Part shown: piece by piece, positions 15,470 to 22,956 of the stretch | Layout of the letters: every line of letters begins with the position of its first letter | How positions within the stretch are numbered: position 1 is the first letter of the stretch | Assembly (NCBI GenBank): GCA_900545015.1 | Contig: UQXJ01000011.1 | Span: forward strand, 1 to 42,980 | Direction: 5' to 3' | DNA: 42,980 nt | Source of the DNA: an uncultured Mollicutes bacterium | GTDB lineage: Bacteria > Bacillota_I > Bacilli_A > RFN20 > CAG-826 | Made by a program: the position numbers and the translations under genes | Notes under the pieces: generated by a model | The model's input: the letters and a program-made list of their open reading frames with translations, nothing else | Database searches by the model: none | Told to the model about the DNA's origin: nothing

Positions 15470-18388
15470 ATGTCTAAATTTTTTAAGAAAAGAAGAACAA
15501 GAAGTTGGTTTATCACTACTGCTGTTTTATTAGGACTCGGAGTAACAGTAAATTCAGTTGCTACAAGTGGCTTATTATATGATGTTATTTGTAATGTTTT
15601 AGGTGGTTCAAGAGCTATCTTAAAACCTGGTCAAAAAGAATTATTTGCTAAAAAAACAAACTCTAAAGATGATGCAAAACAAGCTGGAGAAAAATTAACT
15701 GAAGAAATTACTGGTGAAGGTATTGTCCTTTTAAAGAATGAAAATAACGCACTTCCTTTAAAAGAAGGCGCAAAAATTAGTGTTTTTGGTAAAAACTCAG
15801 TTAATTTAATTTACGGAACTAGTGGATCTGGCGGTGGAGATAATAGCGAAGCTGTTAAACTTGAAGATGCTTTAAAAGAAGGTGGATTTAATGTTAATCC
15901 AACTTTAACTGAATTTTATAAGAGCGACAAATCAGGTTCTGGAAGAAGTAAAAACCCATCAATTGAAAATGGTGGTGTTAAAGAACTAGAAACTGGTGAA
16001 ACTCCTATTTCAAGTTATGGAAGTGATATAACTGATTCATATTCAGAATATAAAGATGCTGCAATTATTGTTTTTGCTCGTATCGCTGGAGAAGGTTTTG
16101 ACCTTCCTATGGGCGATGGAACTAGTAAACATTATTTACAACTTGATAACAATGAAGCAGCTTTAATTAATCACGTTTGTGATCAAGGATTTGAGCATGT
16201 TATTGTTTATATTAACTCAAATAACCCACTTGAATGTGGCTTCTTAGATGATCCTTTCCATTATGCTTATCGTCCAGAAATCGATGCTGCATTATGGTCA
16301 GGTGGACTTGGTACAAAAGGTATTAATTCATTGCCAAAAATTTTAAAAGGTGAAATTAATCCTAGTGGTCACTTAGTTGATACATTTGCTCGTGATTTTA
16401 GAAAAGACCCTGTATGGCAAAACTTTGGTGTTAACTTAAAGTATGATGGATCAACAGGTGATAACTATACTGAAGGTGGAGCTAAATCTAGTTATTATTT
16501 CGTAGACTATGAAGAAGGCATTTATGTTGGATATAGATATTGGGAAACAAGAGCTAGAGATGAAGGCGAATATTGGTATAAACGTAATGTTGTTTATCCA
16601 TTTGGATACGGATTAAGTTATACAAACTTTAAATGGGAAGTTCTAGAATCAACAGCTTTAAAAGCTACTTCGATTACAAAAGATGGAAAAATTAAAGTAA
16701 AAGTAAGAGTTCATAATGAAGGTGATGTTGCTGGTAAAGATGTTGTTCAACTTTATGCAAAATTACCATATACAAAACGTGGAATTGAAAAACCTTATGA
16801 AGTTTTAGTAGGTTTTGCAAAAACAGAACTTATCGAACCTAAAGCATATAAGGATGTTGAAATTGAAGTTGATCCTTATTATTTAGCAAGTTTCGATTTT
16901 GAAGACAAAAATAAAAATGATTTCAAAGGATATGAACTCGAAAAAGGAAAATATTCACTTTTATTAAATAAAGATGCTCATCATGTTGTTGAAGAAATCG
17001 CTCTTCCTGAATTAAAAGAAGATATTAAATGGGATAAAGATCCTGTTACCGGAACAACAGTTACAACTTTATTTGATGATATCGATGATCATTTACAAAC
17101 TGTTTTATCTAGAAATAACTGGGAAGGTACATTCCCAAAATCACCAACAGATGATGATAAAGATTTATTAAATTTCCCTGAAATTTTAGAAAAATTATCT
17201 GTAAAATCTACTTTAAATCCATATGATGAAGCGAATAAAACTGAATCTTGGTACAAAGAAGCAAGTATGCCTAAAACAAATACTGTTACTAAGGAAGTTG
17301 AAGAAGAAGTTACTGGTGAAGATAATAAAACTGAAACAATTAAGAGAAAATTAAAATTAAAAGACTTAATTGGAAAAGATTATAATGATCCACTTTGGGA
17401 TGATTTACTCAATCAAATGAGTGTTGAAGAAATGGAAGAAATTCATCTTCATGGCGCATTCCAAACTGCAAAAGCTGACTCAATTGGTAAGCCAAAAACA
17501 AATGAAAGTGATGGTCCATCAGGCTTTGTTCAATTCATGGGTGACCCTACAATTTATGGAACTGCAACTTATTGTAACCAAATTGTAATGGCTGCTACAT
17601 GGAACCAAGAATTAAGCGAATTAATGGGCGAAACTGTTGGAGAAGAAGGCTTATGGGGCAACGCTAGAGGTGATGGATTACCATATTCAGGATGGTATGC
17701 ACCTGGAGTTAATATCCATAGAGGTCAATTCGGTGGACGTGTTGCTGAATATTATAGTGAAGATTCATTCTTAAGCGGAAAAATGGCAGCTGCTATTGTC
17801 CGTGGAGCTAAGAGTAAAGGCGTCTACACAATGATGAAACACTTTATACTTAATGAACAAGAAACTCATAGAGCAGATAATGGATCAAATTCATGGTGTA
17901 CAGAACAAGCATTTAGAGAAATCTACTTAAGACCATTTGAAATCGCTGTTAAAGAAGGCGGAGCAACAGCTGTAATGTCTTCATTTAATAGAATCGGAAC
18001 AACATGGGCTGGTGGAGATTATAGATTACTAACTAATGTATTAAGAGAAGAATGGGGATTCCATGGAACAGTTATCTGCGACTTCAATACTCACCCAGAA
18101 TATATGTCAGCTAAACAAATGGCATATGCTGGAGGAAATCTTAATTTAGCTAACCAACCACAAGCTTGGGTTAATAAAGCTAATGCTCAAGATGTTACTG
18201 TTTTAAGAGAAAATATTAAAGGTATTCTTTATACAGTTGCAAATTCAAATACATTCAATGCTGATATTATAGGCTACTTAAATCCATTATGGGTGAACGT
18301 TATGTATATTGTTGATGCATGCATTGGTGCAGTCTTAATTGCTTGGGGTGCTTGGGCAATAATTACTGTATATAAAAAAGAAAAGTAA
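15470..18388 (+). CDS. GH3 glycosidase, circularly permuted, membrane-anchored at both ends
   Basis: A 972-residue second GH3 enzyme, starting 11 bases after the lipoprotein gene with GAGGT before it. N-terminal membrane segment about 14-36; GH3 sandwich domain (EGIVLLKNENNALPL) first; FnIII-like domain about 385-520; TIM barrel about 620-900 with NESDGPSG, GRVAEYYSED, KHFILNEQETHR and nucleophile segment VICDFNTH (D871); C-terminal membrane segment about 938-968 ending YKKEK. It shares the permuted order of the first GH3 enzyme but lacks the stalk and Ig-like repeats, so its catalytic domain sits at the membrane. The substrate-binding segment reads DGPSGFVQF instead of DGPAGIRD, which suggests a different specificity. 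Confidence 0.88.
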   Translation: MSKFFKKRRTRSWFITTAVLLGLGVTVNSVATSGLLYDVICNVLGGSRAILKPGQKELFAKKTNSKDDAKQAGEKLTEEITGEGIVLLKNENNALPLKEGAKISVFGKNSVNLIYGTSGSGGGDNSEAVKLEDALKEGGFNVNPTLTEFYKSDKSGSGRSKNPSIENGGVKELETGETPISSYGSDITDSYSEYKDAAIIVFARIAGEGFDLPMGDGTSKHYLQLDNNEAALINHVCDQGFEHVIVYINSNNPLECGFLDDPFHYAYRPEIDAALWSGGLGTKGINSLPKILKGEINPSGHLVDTFARDFRKDPVWQNFGVNLKYDGSTGDNYTEGGAKSSYYFVDYEEGIYVGYRYWETRARDEGEYWYKRNVVYPFGYGLSYTNFKWEVLESTALKATSITKDGKIKVKVRVHNEGDVAGKDVVQLYAKLPYTKRGIEKPYEVLVGFAKTELIEPKAYKDVEIEVDPYYLASFDFEDKNKNDFKGYELEKGKYSLLLNKDAHHVVEEIALPELKEDIKWDKDPVTGTTVTTLFDDIDDHLQTVLSRNNWEGTFPKSPTDDDKDLLNFPEILEKLSVKSTLNPYDEANKTESWYKEASMPKTNTVTKEVEEEVTGEDNKTETIKRKLKLKDLIGKDYNDPLWDDLLNQMSVEEMEEIHLHGAFQTAKADSIGKPKTNESDGPSGFVQFMGDPTIYGTATYCNQIVMAATWNQELSELMGETVGEEGLWGNARGDGLPYSGWYAPGVNIHRGQFGGRVAEYYSEDSFLSGKMAAAIVRGAKSKGVYTMMKHFILNEQETHRADNGSNSWCTEQAFREIYLRPFEIAVKEGGATAVMSSFNRIGTTWAGGDYRLLTNVLREEWGFHGTVICDFNTHPEYMSAKQMAYAGGNLNLANQPQAWVNKANAQDVTVLRENIKGILYTVANSNTFNADIIGYLNPLWVNVMYIVDACIGAVLIAWGAWAIITVYKKEK

Positions 18389-18426
18389 AAACTTAAGATA
18401 TAAAAATTAAGTTAAATTAAAAATCA

Positions 18427-18465
18427 AAAAAGCGTAACTACAAAAATAAACTAGTTACGCTTTTT
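18427..18465. terminator. Bidirectional terminator between GH3 operon and kinase gene
   Basis: A perfect 14-base stem (18427-18440 with 18452-18465; core AGCGTAACTA) and 11-base loop. The left arm starts with an A-run and the right arm ends in a T-run, so it can work for both converging transcripts. Confidence 0.8.
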
Positions 18466-18522
18466 ATCTATTAATTTACGATAGAACTTATAAAAATGTT
18501 TGTGTTTTAAAAGGTATTCAAC

Positions 18523-18939
18523 TTAATTTTGTTCTTCAATTTTGTTTTCTTTATTAGTTATAGGAACAAGAATTGTTGCTTCAAAATAAGAATTATTTAA
18601 ATTAAATGTTACGCTACCTGCATATTTATCAACAATTGATTTAATTGATTTAACACCATATCCATGATTGATTGTGTCTTCTTTATTAGTAAGTGGTAAG
18701 CCATCTTTAAAATTAATATTTTGACTTGTGTAATTAATTTCTTTTATGAATAAGAAGTCACCTTTATTTTTGATATAAAGTTTAATTACTCGCTTTGAGA
18801 CGTCTTCTTTTAATACAGATTCAATTGCATTATCAAGTAGATTTGAAAATAGACTATAAGTTTCAAAATCTTTAAATGGAAGATTAAGATCACTATCGAT
18901 TGAATGAAATATTTTAATATTATTTCCTTCACATAACAT
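18523..18939 (-). CDS. AgrC-like histidine kinase, C-terminal part (frameshifted)
   Basis: The GHKL ATPase part of a quorum-sensor-type kinase: FSNLLDNAIESV is the N-box and GYGVKSIKSIVDKYAGSV the G-box region. The ATG at 18939 is an internal methionine, not a true start: the same frame stays open upstream to about 19106 and encodes the phosphoacceptor segment NIKYHDLKKNIKNL. That segment continues the N-terminal part encoded at 19097-19840 after a one-base shift. The protein as encoded is split between sensor and phosphoacceptor, so it is probably inactive unless frameshifting rescues it or the assembly is wrong. Confidence 0.75.
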   Translation of the reverse strand: MLCEGNNIKIFHSIDSDLNLPFKDFETYSLFSNLLDNAIESVLKEDVSKRVIKLYIKNKGDFLFIKEINYTSQNINFKDGLPLTNKEDTINHGYGVKSIKSIVDKYAGSVTFNLNNSYFEATILVPITNKENKIEEQN

Positions 18940-19096
18940 ATTTTTTTCAGTAAGAATTGTATCGAGAGCATAACTACTTGTTTTGATAAGCGTATGGACT
19001 GATTTAATGCTCTTTTTAATTTCTTTTATATATTCTTTATCGACGCCTTGAGATTCAAGATTTTTAATATTCTTTTTTAAATCGTGATATTTAATG

Positions 19097-19840
19097 TTAA
19101 GTTGTTTTGTTAGATTGTTGAGCTAATTGATATTGCCTTTTTTCTTTTTCAAGTAAATTTTGAAGAATTAAATTTTCACTACGCTTTGTATTAATTTTAT
19201 TTACATAAAACATGATAATTAATAAAAGCAAACAGCATAACGAAGCATAATATGGTATCCATTTTGAATAATCAGAAAATCTTTTATTAGAAAGGAAGAA
19301 GACGATAGATAGTCCACCAATATTAATTATTAAAAGTGGAACACTAAGTTCTTTAAAATCATATTCATCTTTTGGCTTTAAATGTTTACTAAAGAAATAA
19401 AATAATACGATACCTATCGCATAAAATATGTATGATTTAATTATAGTATTAATCCGCAATCTATATATTTTTAAATCTTGACCTTGAAGAATTTTAGTAA
19501 AATATTGATCAACAAAAAAAACGATATTATCCATTAAATGTTGTAGAAGCCATCCAGCACATGTGTAATAAAATACAGCAAACCAAGGTATGTCATAAAT
19601 TCCATACATCAAAGCGCAAATTAAGAAATAATATAATAAAAAATAGTAAAGATTATATGGAAATATAAAAAGTATTAAAAAATATAGACCAATAATTAAT
19701 GATAGCCCAACCGTTAAAGATACATACCAATATTTTCTTTTTTTAAAATTCATGAAAATCAAAAATGAGCAAATTAAATCGACAAGAATTAATTCAAGTA
19801 ATTTAAATTGCCCCATGTGTTGATAGTAGAATATTTTCAT
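19097..19840 (-). CDS. AgrC-like histidine kinase, N-terminal sensor part (frameshifted)
   Basis: A 247-residue fragment with about six or seven membrane segments followed by the start of a cytoplasmic helix (LLEKEKRQYQLAQQSNKTT), as in AgrC/VirS/ComD-type peptide sensors. It then meets a stop at 19097-19099. Removing one A from the four-A run (plus-strand T-run 19105-19108) would join it to QLNIKYHDLKKN in the downstream frame and restore the usual ...QSNKQLNIKYHDLK layout. The gene follows the LytTR regulator by four bases in the same operon. No agrB- or agrD-like gene is nearby, so the signal is unknown. Confidence 0.75.
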   Translation of the reverse strand: MKIFYYQHMGQFKLLELILVDLICSFLIFMNFKKRKYWYVSLTVGLSLIIGLYFLILFIFPYNLYYFLLYYFLICALMYGIYDIPWFAVFYYTCAGWLLQHLMDNIVFFVDQYFTKILQGQDLKIYRLRINTIIKSYIFYAIGIVLFYFFSKHLKPKDEYDFKELSVPLLIINIGGLSIVFFLSNKRFSDYSKWIPYYASLCCLLLLIIMFYVNKINTKRSENLILQNLLEKEKRQYQLAQQSNKTT

Positions 19841-19844
19841 AATA

Positions 19845-20573
19845 TTAAATCTTAGAACTATAAAAACTATTTAATTCATCTAGGAATTCTTTTTTACGTG
19901 ATCTAGAAATTTTGAGTTCTTCGTTATTAAATAAAACAACGTATTCTTCTTTTATTCCTTTTATAACGTCAGGATTTACATAAAAGCAATGGTTACATTT
20001 TAAAAAGCTATCTTTAGGAATGGAATTTATAACATTTGTTAAAGTATTTCTTTGTGTAATTGTTCTTTCTTTTAAGTGAAAATTTACAAATTTACCATTA
20101 CTTTCAATATAATAAATTTCATCTAAATTTATTCGATATTTTCCATCAACAGTACTAATAATGATAAAATTTTTATTTTGTTTATTTAATATATCAAGTG
20201 ATTTATTCAAAGCTATTGAAAGATTATCTGCATCAATAGGTTTTACTAAATAATCTAATGCGTGATATTTATATCCATCAAGAGCAAACTGAGAATAATT
20301 TGTTGCAAATATTAAAATAGCAGATTCATTAACTTTTCTAATTGAATTTGCTACATTTAATCCGCTAATTTGTGGCATATCTATATCTAAGAAAATAATT
20401 TGAAAACTTTGAGCAAATTTTTCAATAAATTCAATTGGATTTGTAAAAGAAACAACTTCAAAAGGAGTATCTTTTATGGCTTCATCATTTGAATTTTCAA
20501 AAAAATTAGTAATTTTAGTTTTTAAGTCATTACAATAAATTTTTTCATCATCGATAACTGCAATTTTTAACAT
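19845..20573 (-). CDS. LytTR-family response regulator (AgrA/VirR-like)
   Basis: From the ATG at 20573 (MLKIAVIDDEK) this is a 242-residue regulator. The N-terminal receiver has the acidic pocket (DDE), phosphoacceptor segment IIFLDIDMPQISG and the late lysine in DYLVKPID. The C-terminal LytTR DNA-binding domain shows DEIYYIESNGKFVNFHLKE and FLKCNHCFYVNPDVIKGI. Such proteins bind paired direct repeats two helical turns apart and activate promoters with poor -35 elements, matching the boxes before 3393 and 10004. Its partner kinase gene follows but is frameshifted. It is divergent from the TetR operon. Confidence 0.9.
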   Translation of the reverse strand: MLKIAVIDDEKIYCNDLKTKITNFFENSNDEAIKDTPFEVVSFTNPIEFIEKFAQSFQIIFLDIDMPQISGLNVANSIRKVNESAILIFATNYSQFALDGYKYHALDYLVKPIDADNLSIALNKSLDILNKQNKNFIIISTVDGKYRINLDEIYYIESNGKFVNFHLKERTITQRNTLTNVINSIPKDSFLKCNHCFYVNPDVIKGIKEEYVVLFNNEELKISRSRKKEFLDELNSFYSSKI

Positions 20574-20591
20574 TTTAAATACCAAAATTTC

Positions 20592-20610
20592 TTTTGATAT
20601 TTTATCAAAA
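20592..20610. promoter_or_regulatory. 19-bp palindrome before the LytTR regulator gene
   Basis: TTTTGATATTTTATCAAAA has perfect 8-base arms and a 3-base centre, 18 bases upstream of the regulator's ATG. It could be an operator or a leader hairpin. It does not contain the TTATACCA box, so autoregulation through that box is not evident. Confidence 0.35.
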
Positions 20611-20678
20611 ATGAATATTTATATCAATTTTTTGAGCTAGAACAGATAGAAACCCCTAATAATTAACGAAAAATTAAT

Positions 20679-20700
20679 ATTTGGTAAAAAAATACCATAT
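20679..20700. promoter_or_regulatory. Imperfect palindrome in the divergent TetR/LytTR region
   Basis: ATTTGGTA (20679-20686) and TACCATAT (20693-20700) pair at 7 of 8 positions around six A bases. It lies just upstream of the TetR promoter. It may be an operator for either regulator. Confidence 0.35.
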
Positions 20701-20705
20701 TATGC

Positions 20706-20734
20706 TTGAAATGGAGTTAATAATAGTGTTAAAT
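20706..20734 (+). promoter_or_regulatory. Promoter of the TetR/oxidoreductase operon
   Basis: -35 TTGAAA (20706-20711) and -10 TTAAAT (20729-20734), 17-base spacer, with TG two bases before the A/T part of the -10. Transcription would begin near 20741, at the edge of a TetR-like operator. Confidence 0.5.
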
Positions 20735-20740
20735 TAAATT

Positions 20741-20755
20741 GTCAGTTGGACTGAC
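20741..20755. promoter_or_regulatory. TetR-type operator candidate
   Basis: GTCAGTTGGACTGAC is a perfect inverted repeat (6-base arms, TGG centre) at the predicted transcription start, 10 bases before the TetR-family start codon. Its size and place fit autorepression by the adjacent regulator. Confidence 0.6.
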
Positions 20756-20765
20756 TATATTAATA

Positions 20766-21401
20766 ATGGAAATTTTAAAAGATAAGAAAACTAGAAAAGA
20801 TATTAATAAAGAAAAAGTGATTAAAGCAGCACTAAAGTTTTTTAGTGAAAAAGGAATTGAAAATTCTAAAGTGAGTGAAATTGCTGAATCAGTTGGCTTA
20901 ACTGAACGAAGTGCTTTTCGTTATTTTGAAACAAAAAATGATTTAGTATTAGCTAGTGCACTATATTTTTGGAATAATGCTGTTTTAAATATTAATAATA
21001 GTCTTTTAAATGAAAATTATGATAATTTAAATGGTTTAGAAAAAATAAGAATCATATTAAGTAAGTATGGAGATTTATATCATACTTCAAAAAAAGAACT
21101 AATTTTTTGTGATGAAGCTGAAACATATTTAAATAGAATTGAAAAAGCTGCGTTATTAAAACGCAGGCCACCTTTAAATTTAGAACAAAGTAACGATCCA
21201 CTCGCTAAAGCTATTAGAGAAGGCCTTAAGGATGGATCTATTAAAAATATAAAAGAAATAAATTTGATTTATTTAAATACATATGATGCTCTACTTGGTT
21301 TTATTCAAAAGTTGTCCTTAACTGATGAATTATTATCAAATGAAGATGCGAATTTAAGATTAAAATTATTCATTAATTCTTTAATTAAGATGTATGAATA
21401 G
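20766..21401 (+). CDS. TetR/AcrR-family transcriptional regulator
   Basis: The ATG at 20766 gives 211 residues; an upstream TTG at 20739 falls in the operator and is unlikely. The N-terminal helix-turn-helix is clear (KVIKAALKFFSEKGIENSKVSEIAESVGLTERSAFRYFETKNDLV). The ligand-binding C-terminal part is variable, as usual. It leads an operon with a CrtI/RetSat-like FAD oxidoreductase and an FNR-type reductase, and probably represses them until a hydrophobic ligand, perhaps their substrate, binds. It ends eight bases into an alternative start of the next gene, so the genes are coupled. Confidence 0.9.
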   Translation: MEILKDKKTRKDINKEKVIKAALKFFSEKGIENSKVSEIAESVGLTERSAFRYFETKNDLVLASALYFWNNAVLNINNSLLNENYDNLNGLEKIRIILSKYGDLYHTSKKELIFCDEAETYLNRIEKAALLKRRPPLNLEQSNDPLAKAIREGLKDGSIKNIKEINLIYLNTYDALLGFIQKLSLTDELLSNEDANLRLKLFINSLIKMYE

Positions 21402-21420
21402 ACATAAAAAGGAGATAAAA

Positions 21421-21912
21421 ATGGAAAATAATTATGATGTTATCGTAATTGGCGGAGGAAATGGTGGACTTGCTTCAGCAGCTTCTTTTGCTTGTAGCGG
21501 AAAAAGCGTAATTTTATTTGAAAAGCACAACATACCTGGAGGCTGTGGAACTTCATTTACAAGAGGTCGTTTTGAATTTGAAGTCGCTTTACACCAATTA
21601 TCCCATATGGGAACAGAAGAAAAACCAGGGGAATTAAGAAAACTTTTTAAACGCTATGGTATTTTAGATGAGATCGAATGGATTGAAATTAAAGAATTAT
21701 ATAGAGTTAATTTCCCTGACGGAACAGGAATAAGCCTTCCTACATCAAGAAAAGGATGCGAAGAACATTTATCAAAACTATTTCCAGAAGAAAAAGAAGG
21801 AATTTATAAATTTTATAATATCGTTTATAAGTTTTTAGACGAGGCAAATGCTTTTGCTGCTAAAAGCGCAGCTTCAACTGGTGAACCTGGTGCACTTAAA
21901 AAAGTATTATGA
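21421..21912 (+). CDS. CrtI/RetSat-like FAD oxidoreductase, N-terminal part (frameshifted)
   Basis: The ATG at 21421 has AAAAGGAG at 21407-21414. It encodes a 163-residue piece with the FAD-binding Rossmann motif VIGGGNGGLASAASFACSGKSVILFEKHNIPGGCGTSF, as in phytoene desaturase/retinol saturase-type enzymes (usually about 500 residues). The frame stops at 21910-21912, where the remainder begins in the -1 frame (ATG at 21909). One more A in the run at 21898-21903 would join the parts as ALKKSIMKFGF. The full protein would be about 511 residues, normal for the family. Confidence 0.75.
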   Translation: MENNYDVIVIGGGNGGLASAASFACSGKSVILFEKHNIPGGCGTSFTRGRFEFEVALHQLSHMGTEEKPGELRKLFKRYGILDEIEWIEIKELYRVNFPDGTGISLPTSRKGCEEHLSKLFPEEKEGIYKFYNIVYKFLDEANAFAAKSAASTGEPGALKKVL

Positions 21913-22955
21913 AATTTGGCTTCCCTAAAATTTATCCAACACTTGCAAAATATGGATTAAAGAGTACACAAGAAGTACTTGACGAATGCTTTAAAAATAA
22001 GAAGTTACAAATGGCTGTATCAACTTATTGGTGTTTTATGGGCATGCCACCATCAAGATTCCCTTTTTCTATTTTAGCTAAATGTATAGGATTCTATTTA
22101 GAAGATAAACCTTTCTATTTAAAAGGAACATCTATGATGATGAATCAAGCAATTGCTGAAAGTGTTAAAAAACATGGTGGTGTTGTAAAAACAAGCACAA
22201 GAATTAAAAAGATTATTGTTGAAAATGGTATTGCTAAAGGTGTTATCGATGAATTTAATAATATCTATTATGCTAAGAAAATTATTTCAAATATCTCTCC
22301 ACATGCAACTTATGGAAACTTAATTGATGAAAATGAAATTCCTGAAGAAGCAAGAGAGTATTTAAAACCTTATACAGTTGGAATTTCTGCAATTACTTGT
22401 TTTATTGGTTTAGATTGTACTCCTGAAGATATTGGTTTTAAAACTTCATTTACTTTAAATTATAAATCAATGAATCCAAATAAAGATTTTGAAGATGCAT
22501 ATAAATTATTACCAGAAAACGATGTTTTAGTTGCAACTTGTTACACTGTTGATGACCCAAGTGTTTCGCCGGTTGGTACATCAGTTATTACAGCAGGCAC
22601 ATTAAAATATGGTGAAGCTTGGGAAAAATTAAATCCAGAAGAATATTTTAAAGCAAAGCAAGAAGCAGGTAGAAGAATTGTTGCTCTACTTGAAGAACTT
22701 TATCCAGGAATTAAAGACCACATTGAAGAAATGGAAATTGCTACACCACTAACACATATGCGTTATTTAGGACATCCAGGCGGAGCAATTTATGGATATG
22801 AGCAAGATTTAAATCAATCTGTTTTCTTCTTCCCAACCGAAAGCAAAATTAAGAATTTAGAATTTGCATCAGGATGGGTAAATGCATGTGGTTTTGGCCC
22901 AAACTATACATACGCTGATAAAGTTACAAATAGACTATTAAAGGAGATGAAATAA
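21909..22955 (+). CDS. CrtI/RetSat-like FAD oxidoreductase, C-terminal part (frameshifted)
   Basis: A 348-residue continuation of the preceding fragment, with the substrate and FAD-closing regions (FYLKGTSMMMNQAIAESVKKHGGVVKTSTRIKKI; C-terminal LEFASGWVNACGFGPNYTYADKVTNRLLKEM). The overlap (TTATGA) could allow reinitiation, giving two polypeptides, but no ribosome site precedes 21909. Family enzymes desaturate, isomerise or saturate polyenes. With a dedicated electron-transfer partner downstream, a reductive (saturase-like) reaction is plausible, as inference. Confidence 0.75.
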   Translation: MKFGFPKIYPTLAKYGLKSTQEVLDECFKNKKLQMAVSTYWCFMGMPPSRFPFSILAKCIGFYLEDKPFYLKGTSMMMNQAIAESVKKHGGVVKTSTRIKKIIVENGIAKGVIDEFNNIYYAKKIISNISPHATYGNLIDENEIPEEAREYLKPYTVGISAITCFIGLDCTPEDIGFKTSFTLNYKSMNPNKDFEDAYKLLPENDVLVATCYTVDDPSVSPVGTSVITAGTLKYGEAWEKLNPEEYFKAKQEAGRRIVALLEELYPGIKDHIEEMEIATPLTHMRYLGHPGGAIYGYEQDLNQSVFFFPTESKIKNLEFASGWVNACGFGPNYTYADKVTNRLLKEMK

Positions 22956-22956
22956 T

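Noticed and set aside
18389..20738. AgrB/AgrD-type peptide genes near the LytTR system
   Set aside because: The intergenic spaces around the regulator and kinase were read on both strands and no small peptide gene with a ribosome site was found.
21898..21912. Programmed -1 frameshift site in the FAD oxidoreductase
   Set aside because: The codons before the A-run (CTT AAA AAA) do not fit the X XXY YYZ slippery pattern in the reading frame, so a plain indel or assembly error is more likely.
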